Shown here one piece after another: positions 33,283-43,989 of a stretch of DNA of 64,000 bases (its first letter is position 1; every line of letters starts with the position of its first letter). The stretch lies in NCBI RefSeq assembly GCF_905171765.1, contig NC_053389.1, positions 745,303,146 to 745,367,145 on the forward strand, in the 5' to 3' direction. Below the pieces are notes generated by a model. The model searched no databases and was not told the DNA's origin. It saw only the letters and a list, made by a program, of their open reading frames with translations. The translations under genes were made by a program, and so were the position numbers. This stretch comes from Bufo bufo (taxonomy: Eukaryota > Chordata > Amphibia > Anura > Bufonidae).

Positions 33283-34440
33283 CCTTCCCCCTATTTCCAC
33301 CTCTTCCACATGTGAGGCGTCCGCCTTCATCGTTTGCAGCCAGCGTTTCACTAGACACAGAAGTGGTATGGTCCGGCTGATAATAGCGGCATCGCCACTC
33401 ATTATCGGTGTTTATCACAGAGGTCAGACATACAAGAGCATGTTGCAGCTGGTATTCCACTGCTGCCCTCTGCTGCTCACAAAGCCTGGACCACATGTAG
33501 AACGTAGAGTTCCAGCGCGTGTTCACGTCGCACAATAGTCTGTTAGCTGGCAAATGCAAGCGCTGCAGCAGCATTGCCAAACCGACGGCAGCTGTAGATG
33601 ACTTTTGGAAATGGGCACACAGCCCACCTTTACCAGTAGCTCAGGCAAAGTGGGGGAGGTTGGGAGAAAATTGAGAACACGTGGCCTAGGCATGGTATGG
33701 CCGGATCCCGGACATTAAGGTGGGATCAACATGGCCATATCAGCATTTTCCCCATGTAAAATTTTACCTTCTTCACTGGGCACAGGTTGTTTTCTGCCCC
33801 TGTGATGGCCCTGAAGCCCCTGATTCACTGAGAGCTGGGCCTGTTATGTTCCAGGGTTTCATGTTTTTATTGTTATTGTTTAAGTTTGATTTTCAGACTA
33901 AGTTGTAAAAGAAAATATGTTATGGTTATTTGGTTATTTATGAGTTCTTAAAAAGTTCATGCCATTGGTTTAACTCCACTCTTGTTTTTAGTTATATTAG
34001 TGTATAAGTTTGGGATGTTTGTTGTGCATGGTACATATATGCTGCATGATTGCCATGTGTGTGAGCTTGCCGAGCTACAAAGCTGCCAACAATTTATGGC
34101 CATTATCAGACACAGCCAACCTGGTCCCTTATATCCTGCCCCAGCTCTGTGGCGGTGTGCTTTTTGTCAATAAAAGCAAATTAATTTTAGCAGGGCCTGT
34201 TGCCGCTTCCCCATGAGAATTCAGAGTTTGCAGTGGAGGAGGAGGTGGAGGCGGAGGAGAAGAAGGGTAGGTTGCTGCCACTAATGTAGGTGGTGGCATA
34301 AATCCTGATGGAAGTAGTGCCCTTTCAACCCTTGGCGTCGGTGGCACCTGTGCAATCCCAGGGTCCGACTCGCTAACAGCCTACACAAGGTTCACCCAGT
34401 GTGCCGTAATGGAAATGTAGCATCCCTGGCCAAAAGCACT
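33283..34440 (-). pseudogene. hAT transposase, middle part of the second copy
   Basis: The minus strand reads LHLPANRLLCDVNTRWNSTFYMWSRL and AAVEYQLQH, clearly homologous to 18009-18434. Degraded remains of VCGLAHVFN-type sequence and of the serine-rich linker follow toward 34.35 kb. Stops, shifts and the inserted AT-rich segments near 33.9 kb break the frame. Confidence 0.7.
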
Positions 34441-34457
34441 TGTCCATGTGTCCGTCG

Positions 34458-35540
34458 TTAAAAATAGTGGCGGCTGGGGACTGAGTAACGAAGGACGGCC
34501 GCCGCCATGAGGCTGAGGAAAACCTCAGTGTCCACAGGCCTAGATGGTAACATTTCCATGCCTACAAATTTTGAAAGGTGTGCATTTAGTGCTATAGCCT
34601 GTGAGTGAGTGGCGGGGTATTGGCGCTTACGATCAAAGGCCTGGGGACATCTGTACGCTGTGCTTGGACACAGAAAGGGGTGTGCTAGCAGATGGTGCTT
34701 GCGAAGGCCCAGCTGCAGGGCGGGAATCATCCAGGCCTGCGTCTAGGACAGAGGATTGGCCATCACGTAACACAGGGGAGGAAGAGGAGGCAGTGGTGTG
34801 ACCCACAGACACTTATTGTGGACCCAGGGGTTCGGCCCACCGATTAGGGTGCTGTGATGCCATGTGGCGGATCATGTTGGTGGAGTTGAGGTTGCTACTG
34901 TTCCCACCCCTACTCATTTAGCCTCCATTGTACAGTCTTCCCCCATTATTTTCCCGTGTTTGAGCGTTTATTATTATGTTTTTAGTTAGTTTATTAATAG
35001 GATGTAAAAAATGTTATGGTTATTGTTATTTATGAAATGTTGAGTTCTTATTTAGGTATAGCACAGTTACAGTTAGCAAATTCCAATTCTTTTATCGTCC
35101 CCACCTTCCTCAATAAAGCCCCAGACTGTGGAACACCTACCCTTTGTCAAGGGAGATTTGCACAAGGGGGAACAGTTGCGGGCCTGTTTATTGTGGCCCG
35201 CCTTCTCCCTTTTGCCACCACACAGCCTCTTCCAGCCTGTTGAAGTGCTGTGGATCCCTCCCCCTCTGTCCTGCTGTCCTCGCTTGGCTTTCCACCTTCC
35301 CAGGTTGGGTCAGTGATATCATCGTCCCCCATCTCCAAATCCACTTCCTCACTCTGGTCATCCTTCTGACATGTGTTGACCTAACAAGACCCTACTTATT
35401 GACAACTGTGTCTCCTCCCCATCATCCACCAAGTGAAACACTAATTTCCTTTCCCTACCTTCATCTTCTTCTGACTTTGGAGGCTTAAAAGTTTGGGGAT
35501 CAGTGCATAAGATATCCTCATGTCCCTCTTCAGGGAGGGT
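34458..35540 (-). pseudogene. hAT transposase, BED-finger and acidic N-terminal part
   Basis: 34458-34730 reads QAIALNAHLSKFVGMEM, and the opposite end (35147-35344) reads DDDITDPTWEGGKPSED and GRRRAT, matching the acidic N-terminus of the copy at 20731-21528 almost word for word. The finger region around 35.05-35.15 kb is degraded by an AT-rich insert. Non-functional. Confidence 0.7.
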
Positions 35541-36059
35541 CAGCTCACCTGCAGGCCCACCCCTTCAATTTTTTGGGGGGTCAGCTGACATGGTATATTA
35601 TTTTCTATGTTTCAGACTTGGAAGGAAACATAATTTGGTTTCCTTTAGTGGTGAATCTTTCGCGCATGTGTTTTTTACAGGATTCAGTTTTTTTTTTTTA
35701 TATGTCAGGCTTGACTCCATTTTCTTCTCTCTCCTTTGCAGATGCCTTTTCAGGAGATATTAGATCCTTTTGCATTTGGGGCCTGGAGGAATTACAATTG
35801 TATTCCTTTTTTTCATTGTATGTGCCACTTTCCCTAGATCTTTCTTTGGGGTAGACAATAGACAATAGAATTCCAAGATAGTCAGATAGCAGCTTGTAAT
35901 TGTGGTACAGTTCCATAATGTAAAGAGGCAACAAATGCTGACCGCCATTCCCTGTGCTAACTCTGCTATGTGACGTTCTCTGGAACCCAAAGGAACATTA
36001 CGATTAGAAATTGATCATTCTTTCTTTGTAGCCTGTGCTGACTGGGTCAAATAACTTCT
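35541..36059. other. Non-coding stretch in the second hAT
   Basis: Poly-T containing sequence with small open frames only. Nothing recognised. Confidence 0.45.
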
Positions 36060-36526
36060 TAGGTGGTCAGATCAGCGGACCCTTGCTCCTAATGTTTTGA
36101 GGGTCACCAACAGGCCATCAATGATAATTTTTAAAGGGTGTGTATGATGCCCTCCTTTATGTGTAATAAAGGGTGCATTGTAGCACCATGTAAATGAGGC
36201 CCTCCTTTATGTGATATACAGGCTGTATCTCTTCTTCCTTGTAATTTTTTGCAGCACTTACACTGTATATACAATTGAATCTACAGGAAAGAATGTTTTT
36301 TTAACAATTTTTCCTCTAAAAATGTTTTTTTTTGTGGGGGCGGGGTTTTGTCCTTTTATTTCTCAGTCTGTTAAAGTAGCAAACAACTTGGACAACATGG
36401 TTCCCAGCAGCGACATTGGTGTCCAAGATGCATCCAGACATGGTCCCCCTGCTGTTCCTGATTGATTTCAGAGGTGTTTCCATCACTTTCAGACCTTTTC
36501 CTATGGTCCAGGCACCCTCCCTGTGG

Positions 36527-36990
36527 ATGGCAGTGTTATGGGGGGGGGGTCTGTGGATGGCACTGTTAAGGGGGGGTCTGTGGATGGCACTGTTATGGGG
36601 TGGGGGGGTGTCTGTGGATGGCACTGTTATGGGGTGGGGGGGTCTGTGGATGGCACTGTTAAGGGGGGGTCTGTGGATGGCACTGTTATGGGGTTGGGGG
36701 TCTGTGGATGGCACTGTTATGGGGTGGGGGGTCTGTGGATGGCACTGTTATGGGTGGGGGGGGGTCTGTGGATAGCACTATTAAGGGGGGGGGTCTGTGG
36801 ATGACACTGTTAAGGGGGGTCTGTGGATGGCACTGTTATAGGATGGGGGTCTGTGGATGGCACTGTTATGGGGTGGGGGGGGTCTGTGGATGGCACTGTT
36901 ATAGGATGGGGGATCTGCGGATGCCATCCCCAGATCCCCCATTAACAGTGCCATCCCCAGATCCCCCATTAACAGTGCCATCCCCATCTG
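36527..36990. repeat. Minisatellite, about 24-30 bp unit, with an inverted end
   Basis: About fifteen units of GGTCTGTGGATGGCACTGTTA plus a variable G tract, and at 36925-36985 two units in the opposite direction (CCATCCCCAGATCCCCCATT). Long glycine-rich frames are artefacts. Related to the array at 11464. Confidence 0.9.
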
Positions 36991-36999
36991 GGGGGTTTC

Positions 37000-37963
37000 T
37001 TTGCTGGGCTGGACTTTTATAGTCCCCCCAAATTTTACTTGCATCCCTGTTCTCTAAAGGGGCGGTTTTAGGGGGTGGTCCTAGGGGTGGGTAGGGGCGT
37101 GGCCAGGGGAGGGGGGCTGAGTTCCACCACCTTTTCTCTGAGAAAAAAAGCCCTGATGTGGACATGTCACAAACAGTAGAATGAGACAGGTGTATCACCC
37201 CAAATTGTGAATCAAGGCCTAATAGAATTGCTTGTCTATAAATTAATGTGTCTATCTATAGCAGAACAGATTAATTATGAATGGCACAGCAGATGAACTA
37301 GATAAACGTGCCTAATATTACACCGCCTGTCGACACTGAGTCTGATGCACAGTAAGTCTATGTATAACAGAACAGATTAAGTAGGAATGGCGCAGCAGAT
37401 GAACAATATGAACATACCTAAATATCACACTGTCTGTTGGCAATGAGTCTGATACATAGTAAGTCTATGTATAACAGAACAGATTAACAATGAATGGCAC
37501 ATCAGTTGAACAAGATGCACAGAATGATTACACTGAGCCTGCACTGTGCCTCGCAGTCTCCCTATGCTCTCCCTACAGTGTCTCTCCCTATGAGATAAAA
37601 ACTCTCCCTATGATCTTCCTACACTGTCCCTATCCAATATTCTACAATTAAAAGCTTCTAACACACTGTCTCTAGCACTTGTCACATCTCTCCATATGCT
37701 CAGTTCAGGCTTTTATAGGGCTATAACATCACAGGGTATGGCTATCTGCTGGTTGGCTGGCTGCACGGCATTATGGGTCATATTACATTCCCGGGCTTTT
37801 TACTTTCAGATTGCAACATATGTCGCCGCCATTTTAGAAAAAATAAATAAATGATTCGTTACCACAAAGAGTGAAGAAATTTGGATTTGTGGTGAATTGA
37901 ATTCTTCCTGAATTTCGGATCAAAGTCAATTTATTTCACTTTGATTCGCTCAACACTAGACAT
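37000..37963. mobile_element. hAT-type non-autonomous element, right part
   Basis: The right end is the complement of TAGTGTTGAGCGAATCAAAG. Internal GGCTGGCTGCACGGCATTATGGG and TTTATAGGGCTATAACATCACAG are shared with 1366-4992 and 9503-10422. A tandem repeat of three units of about 106 bp (CAGAACAGATTAA at 37262, 37368 and 37475) lies inside. The left end is not identified. Confidence 0.6.
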
Positions 37964-38383
37964 AGATATGCAGAATGTGTCAAGGGGATGAAGCTAGGTT
38001 GATTTTCACACAATAAACATTCATTTTGGTGCCTTTACCTACATACTAAGCTACACAAATCCATGTTTGCTGACATGCATGCACGGATTTCTAGATCAGC
38101 GTCCTAATCGTCAGTATGATGGTGGCCATGCTAATCTCCATCATGGAATGCAATTATGCTGCCAAAATATTTTATATCCCTGTTATCACAAAAACATAAA
38201 ATTTAACTCTTGCTTCCAGTGTCATTGACAAATTTGCCTCCTCCCAACATTTTCCTTTTGCATGTCTAGCTTATAAAAGCCGATACACGTATAAGCCTAT
38301 GTAGAAATTTTGGAAGTTATATTTTCACATAAGTCACATAGATTTACAATATAGTTTGTAGTACTGTCCTGAAAATGTGGGGT
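37964..38383. other. Non-coding stretch, no gene seen
   Basis: Single-copy-looking DNA. If the exon at 38384 is real, this would be its downstream intron or 3' UTR. No AATAAA was found on the minus strand here. Confidence 0.5.
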
Positions 38384-38676
38384 TTATAAAAATCCAAAAT
38401 CATGTATTAAAAAGTTATATTTTTTAGCAGTTTTCGGTGTGTTTCTGAGCAGAACTGGGACAGGCTTACAAATGCTCTTTAATTTTGGATCCAAATATTG
38501 GTAAGTATGCTGACCTTGTGGTCTGTCTTTGACTTCCCATTGTTCAACTCGCAAATAGTTTCTTTGGACATCTTTAGTAGCTAACTGAACCCCTATTGCC
38601 AACTTCTGCCAATTCTCGTGTCTGCCAACCATTAAACCATGCAGGTGTGTCCACTCTAACTTTGGCTCCAATTTGG
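38384..38676 (-). pseudogene. Candidate host exon split by a TTAA MITE (main part)
   Basis: The minus strand is open from the MITE boundary to TAA at 38384 (LEPKLEWTHLHGLMVGRHEN..., LRVEQWEVKDRPQGQHTYQY, then KTAKKYNFLIHDFGFL). The 16 bp beyond the MITE (43971-43986) continue this frame upstream and are preceded by a long T-rich tract ending CATAAG, a fair splice acceptor. A donor-like GTAAGC inside the open part (near 38474) may end the exon earlier. The protein is not recognised. An apparent start upstream lies wholly in MITE and hAT sequence and is rejected. The inserted 5.3 kb probably inactivates this exon unless spliced around. Confidence 0.4.
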
Positions 38677-39363
38677 TTAAAGGGGTTGTGCAGTGGCTTA
38701 ACATTGATGACCTATCATCAGTAGTGATGGACTTGCAGGTTCGCCGGCTTCGGTTTGCGGCAAACTTTGCGCGTCTGCAATCAACCGAACATGCGAACAT
38801 ATGGCGATGTCCGCGCGTGCCATATTCTTTTGCATTGCGCCAAACTTTGACCCATGACACATCCATAAGGTGGGACAGGACAGCCAATTGAGACGTTTCA
38901 GCACATGGACACACCCCCAACCCTATACCAGAACCCGATCTGGCAGTCATTTTACATTATGTGTTTTGCCAGTGTAGGGAGAGGTTGCATTTTGGAGCAG
39001 AGACAGGCTGTTAGGAACTTAGGGACACCAAACACTTGCTAACAGGGCCACAAAAGTCCTTTTAAGGACTGGTAAGGTTGTGCTATCGATAGGTGTGATA
39101 CACAGAGGGGTGTGATATACGGTACTTATATTATACTTTCTAACATGGAAAGTATATTATAGTGCATTTGTATGCTTCCAGAAAATACTAATTGAGAGCA
39201 ACTTCCACAAAACAGTGATTGAGATTTTACATATACCTGAGTGCACAAAATTACTGCTTGAGGGGTGAGATATACCAGTTTCAACTAACAACTGATTGAG
39301 GCCTGCCATATATCAGCTTCCACAAATACTGCTCTTCTATAGGGACTTTGGCACAGGGTAATT

Positions 39364-41260
39364 TTGAAAATGATAGGCAGAGGAAGAGGCAGGCCGTTTG
39401 GCAGGGGTAGTAGGGGTCGGACAGATGCATCAGGCCGGAGCCTAAGTGGGAAGTTGGAGAAGGTGCATGCGATTATGTCAAAAAACGCACCAGAGTTGGT
39501 TGAGTGGCTCACTCAGCCTTCCACTTCTGCACTCTCCTCATCCTCTGTATCTGCACCTTCTCCACTCTCTGCTGTATGCACCCCCAAAGACACCACCACC
39601 ACCATAGCCCCTCCACTCGAGTCAGAGGAATTATTTTCCCATCCATTCCCAGACCTTACTGATGTGCAGCCATTCTTGGCATCGGATGAGGAAGAGGAGG
39701 TAGCAATGGCTGCCACCCAGCGGTCTGACGACAGTACCCAGTTCAGCCCAAGGAGGGTGGTCACCGCTGTTGCTACCTACTCCGAGATCTCTAAAGTCAG
39801 TGGCAGTGAAGGTGACGATAATGACGCGTTGATAAACGTCACGTGGGTGCCAACAAGAGAGGAAGAGGAGGGGAGTTCAGAGGGAGAGACGGAGCAGCAG
39901 ATAGGGAGGAGAAGCAGGCAGAACTCGCAGTGCACAGGAGGCAAAAAGTAGACTGCAAATGTATCTGGAGCGAGTCATCCACCATGCACGGTCACATCTT
40001 GCGCTCCCAGGACGCCGGCACATGGCTCCGCAGTGTGGGCTTTTTTTAAGTGTCAGCTGCTGACAATAGTGTTGCCATCTGCAGCTGGTAAGCTCAACAC
40101 TCACCTAGGGACGACCACCTTAAGAAGGCACCTGGCCTCCCATCACCGAGCCCAGTGAGAGCAACACCGTCAGAACCCACAAAGCCACACTCTCGGCGCT
40201 GCACGTCCTGCCTCTTCTCCTTCTCCTCTCTCCTCCCATTTGTCCTCCACTCCACCTTCCACCTTGCCGTCGTCGTGTTCATCTAACACAAGGCAGGCTT
40301 CCATGGCCCAAATGTTCGAGCGTAAGAAAATGATGACGCCGGATAATCCTCTTGCCCAACGGCTGGCCACTGGCTTGTCGAAACTGCTAGTCCGCAAACT
40401 ACTGCCATATAAGATGGTTGGACTTGGCACACTGCAATGGAAGGTCCCCGGAAGGAAATATTTCTCCCAGAAGGGCATCCGTTAACTATATGGCCATGTT
40501 TAGCAGCAAGTTAATATATCTCTGGCACACAGTGTCGGTGCCAAGATACATCTGACCACAGACACGTGGTCTAGCAAACATGGGCAGGGAAGGTACATAA
40601 CTTTTACTGCCCACTGGGTGAACCTTCTGATGGCTATAAAGCATGTAACCCATGGCACCCGTGTGGATTTTGTGTTACCGTCGCGGATTGCATGCAGGCC
40701 TGCCTCTTCTTCTCCTCCTCCTACTCCATCATCTGTCTCCTTCTTGGCTGACTGCTCCTTTTCCACTGCTACCGCCTCTAAGGGCTGCACCCCCCTAGGC
40801 TCCCCAGAACCTATTCAACGTGCCAGGTGAGACATTGCCATGCTGTGCTGCGGCTGTTGTGCTTGGAAGCCAAGAGCCACACCAGACCTGAACTGCTTTC
40901 AGCTTTGCGGTCACAGGCCGATCAGTGGCTAACCCCGCTCAATTTTACAGTTGGTAAAGTGGTGTGCGACAATGGTGCCAATCTGCTGAGTTGCAGCCAG
41001 GGTGCCATCAGTGACATTGTACCTTACGCCTTCTTTCTGGAGCGTGCATTGCGTCGTGTCATTGATCAAGCCATTGAGGAGCAGGAGCTGGAAGATGAGG
41101 AAATTGCAATGCTGAATGAATTCCTAGGGGGGGCTACTTCATCTGAGACAAGTCAACCTGGAGTCTGAAGAGGAGACAGAGGAGGATGGTGCCTGGAAGG
41201 AGGAGGAGGAGCAAGAAGAGCAGGCTTTAAACTTTTCCACAGAATCCAAAGTTCTTTGCT
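39364..41260 (+). pseudogene. hAT transposase (broken, C-terminus missing)
   Basis: The first frame (39364-39951) has an R/G-rich start (GRGRGRPFGRGSRGR), an S/T-rich linker and an acidic patch (DEEEEVAMAATQ). A BED-like finger is degraded at 39960-40110. Then 40240-40485 reads PLAQRLATGLSKLL and GRKYFSQKGI, 40540-40620 gives LTTDTWSSKHGQGRYITFTAHW, the catalytic-core segment starting with the first aspartate region, and 40827-41168 gives KVVCDNGANLLS with an aspartate and ELEDEEIAMLNEFL. Stops and shifts break the frame at least four times. The C-terminal dimerisation region is gone after 41260. Confidence 0.8.
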
Positions 41261-41279
41261 GTCAGGTGAATGCCTATTG

Positions 41280-42290
41280 CCTAATTTTTGGGGCGTGTAC
41301 TGGCCGACAGTTACATTTTTTATCTCTAGACACATAATCACACCCCTGTCTTCTCATTCCTCTGCCTCTCATTATGGTGGCGTATGAACCACATTCACCA
41401 TAAAGACCTTCTAATGTCACAGGGTCATGTGACTGTGCGCCTCACCCCGTACTGTTCCCCCTTATACCCTGCATTGTGCCCTCTTACCACACCCTGTGCA
41501 GTGCCCCTAGTCATTCCCTGTACTGTGCCCTTTTATACCCTTTTATTCGGTCACTTTACAGAGGTCTTATCCGGTCAATGTATGGCGGTGGTATCCAATG
41601 ACTGGATGGCCATAACTGTCAGAAATACGCCTAACATAGACGTATTTCTATATAATAAATGACCACCTACTTGTATTATTATTCGGGGGTAGGGCTAATA
41701 TCTTTATATTATATAGATTCTAGTGTATTATACTGTGCCCTGTATTTCCCAGTAGAAAATGATCCTTGGGAAACACAGTCCTCATCCCTGACCATCAGAA
41801 CCAGGTAGCGCTCTGCAGTACATGGCGGCCTCCCCTCTCTGCCACTCTGCTCCGCTGTGTACTGGTGATTATTCTGACACTAGGGCTGGGTTCACATCCT
41901 ATTTTTGCCATCCATTTAATGCATACCAAAAATGTATGCGTTAACAAATACCTCAGACTGATGCCGTACAGTGGCGTCCGTTCACCATACAGTTCCATGG
42001 TAGAATTTTTTTTTACAATAACGTATACATTTTTTTAATGGACTCTGCAGGATGCAAAAACGTGGAATGCTGCACTTTTGTATACATCAAACCGATAGGA
42101 AATAAAAGATTTCTAGGCTCCAGCAGGGCACATTTTTAAGAGTTTCCCTTTAAGACATATTTTTTGTGGGAATTTTTGCCAATGATCCCCCTCTGGTATA
42201 TCACTTTCCATGTTGTGGGACTATTTGTGCACTTCTAGTAAGTGTTTGCTGGCTGCAAATATGACCTGAAGGTTTTTCAGGTTTGCCTGC
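41280..42290. other. Non-coding 3' part of the hAT
   Basis: Contains short tandem copies of CCCTGTACTGTGCCC-type sequence (41440-41535) and a MITE-like module starting GGGCTGGGTTCACATC at 41883. 42165-42300 is the reverse of 45835-45970 in the relative hAT. No gene. Confidence 0.6.
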
Positions 42291-42296
42291 CATTAA

Positions 42297-42653
42297 AAGG
42301 GTATTCCCATCTCAGACAATGGGGGCATATCGCTAGGATATGCCCCCATTGTCTGATAGGTGTGGGTCCCACCGCTGGGACCCGCACCTACAACAAGAAC
42401 AAAGCGGATTTCCACCAAGCGCTGCTCCCATAGAAGTGAATGGTAGCGCACCGCGCATGCGCGGGCCATGTTCCCATTTATTTCTATGGTGCAGAAGGCA
42501 ATAGCCGAGCCAGCAGGCGCAGTGCACCCTCCATTAATTTCCCCGCTCTGTTCTCATTGTAGGTGTGAGTCCCAGCGGTGGGATCCGCACCTATAAGACA
42601 ATGGGGGCATAGCCTAGTGATATGCCCTCATTGTCTGAGATGGGAAAACTCCT
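42297..42653. mobile_element. TTAA MITE nested in the hAT end
   Basis: TTAA at 42293-42296 and 42654-42657. The ends AAGGGTATTCCCATCTC and the complement of AGGAGTTTTCCCATCTC are inverted. The interior has CAATGGGGGCATAT on both sides and CGCATGCGC. The uninterrupted target is visible in the related hAT near 45845. Confidence 0.85.
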
Positions 42654-42784
42654 TTAAAGTGAATGGGGCCTGCCGCGAACGCGCGGTTCGCGAACATTTG
42701 ATCGCAAACGCGCGTTCGCGAATCGTCCCGGCCGATGTTCGTCTCATTACTAATCCTCAGGATAGGTTATCAATATCAGATCAC

Positions 42785-43880
42785 AAGGGGTGTTAGGAAC
42801 TGCTTGAAGGGGTCTCGTCACTCGTGCAAGCACTGCTTTTCTTTTCAAAATCTACTTCCATGCTGTTGTCATGAACAGGACATGTGCAAACTGTTATGAA
42901 TAATGGTTGTGGAACCACTGTGCCAACCAACCAGATTGATGTTAAGCTAATCCTGAGGGTGTTGTCCTGACAGTCCCTTGGTTTTCATATTTTAACACCT
43001 ACACAGGAATCTGGTCTTGACTGCAGGAGAGTAACCAGACTGCTACCTCTTGGAATAGTCCAGATATAGCTGGCAGCTGACCCACGGTGGTCAGAGACAC
43101 CAGTGCTAAGCACCAGAGGAAAAGGCAATGCACACAGAAAGAACCAGACAGAAGTAAGACAGACAGAGTTCATGCAACTCCAAGGAAAACACTGAATATA
43201 AGCCGAACTAGGAGCACAGGAAGACGGACAGACCTCAGGAACCCAAGCAGACAGACTTCAGGAACTCAGGCATACGTAAAGAAGCCGGCACACAGACAGA
43301 CAAACAGAACCCAGGCAACAGAGCAGAAGCTTGCACAAACAGACAGACAGAGGGGTTTTCCACTTTTCCTATATTGATGATGACCTATCCTCAGGATAGG
43401 ACATCAATATCAGATTGACGGGGCCTGACTGTTTGAATGGAGCTGTCCTATTGAAATGAATGGTATGGAGGAGCTGTAATTACACAGCTTCATGCTACAA
43501 TGTTCTCTTCAAACAGCTGATCGGTAGGGGTGCCGGCATTTGGGCCCCGATTGACGTGATATTGATGACCTATCCTTTAGGAAAAGCAACCCTTTTAAAG
43601 TTGTTTACTGACTTTAGCAAGCTAGAGGACCTGACAGGCTCTATGGAGACAGAGAAAGATTTCACTTGCACAGGCAAAGAGGAGGAACAGGAACGAAGAA
43701 CATACAGCAGGCTGATACCTAATTAGTCAACCAGGGGCACACGCACAGAGCGGGACATATTAACCCTTTCAGTACTGCAGCTGAGGAGAGATACAAGCAA
43801 TGGCCCAATTCACAGTCAGTCAGCATTGTAACAGCTGTCAACTTTGCAGCAGAAATGCAGGGTGACTATAAATCTGTCCC
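42785..43880. repeat. Interspersed repeat, related to 15600-16520
   Basis: Shared blocks in the same order as at 15.6-16.0 kb include GCCAACCAACCAG, GACAGTCCCTTGGT, CACAGGAATCTGG and GGTCAGAGACACCAGTG. Short AGACAGAC/ACAGACAGAC-rich sequence lies at 43140-43350. No gene. Confidence 0.55.
43351..43598. mobile_element. Foldback MITE (GACCTATCCTCAG type)
   Basis: AGGGGTTTTCCACTTTTCC at the left and the complement of AAAAGGGTTGCTTTTCC at the right. The arms ATTGATGATGACCTATCCTC and ATTGATGACCTATCC lie on opposite strands around a TGATCGG centre. Confidence 0.65.
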
Positions 43881-43970
43881 ATTCACTTGGGGGAGTTGGA
43901 ACCCTGCTCATCTGATATTGATAACCTATCCCATGGATTGGTAATCAATATTAAGCCACTGCACAATCCA

Positions 43971-43986
43971 TTAAGAACTCTGAATT
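43971..43986 (-). pseudogene. Upstream 16 bp of the split candidate exon
   Basis: It reads five codons (NSEFL) in frame with 38384-38676 across one TTAA copy. The T-rich tract and CATAAG directly upstream (43987-44012 on the plus coordinates) form the putative acceptor. Confidence 0.35.
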
Positions 43987-43989
43987 CTT

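Larger units (their letters stand above)
29618..36490 (-). mobile_element. Second relative of the large hAT, rearranged and right-truncated
   Basis: The left end TAGTGATGAGC with GCTCGGCAC, CCGGAACACGCG and GTCAGGGAGAG matches the right end of the 16867-27036 element in reverse. Transposase remnants (31676-35540) are again on the minus strand. The segment 36060-36490 is the reverse of 17041-17560. No right terminus or target duplication is found; the minisatellite at 36527 takes over. Confidence 0.75.
38722..42752 (+). mobile_element. hAT transposon (4.03 kb) nested in the TTAA MITE
   Basis: Flanks ATCATCAG (38714-38721) and ATCCTCAG (42753-42760) match 7 of 8. The ends TAGTGATGGACTTGC and the complement of TAGTAATGAGACGAAC carry subterminal GTTCGC motifs. 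The transposase remnant is on the plus strand at 39364-41260. A smaller TTAA MITE is inserted at 42297-42653. The element at 45759-49155 is a relative. Confidence 0.85.
38681..43970. mobile_element. TTAA foldback MITE carrying nested insertions
   Basis: TTAA flanks it at 38677-38680 and 43971-43974. The left end AGGGGTTGTGCAGTGGCTTAA matches the right end in reverse (GATTGTGCAGTGGCTTAA). The MITE itself is short; a hAT (38722-42752) and another repeat (about 42785-43880) are inserted in it. Confidence 0.75.

Noticed and set aside
36416..37044. Glycine/tryptophan-rich open frames up to about 119 codons
   Set aside because: Products of the G-rich minisatellite.
37956..37963. Right terminus of the second large hAT
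   Set aside because: The end resembles the other (GATTCGCTCA) hAT family, and its flank does not match the flank at 29610-29617.
38677..38950. N-terminal part of a 188-codon minus-strand frame
   Set aside because: It consists of TTAA MITE and hAT terminal sequence; only the part below 38677 is retained as a candidate exon.
43087..43377. Basic, Q/T-rich 96-codon open frame
   Set aside because: It lies in AGACAGAC-rich interspersed repeat without a recognisable domain.
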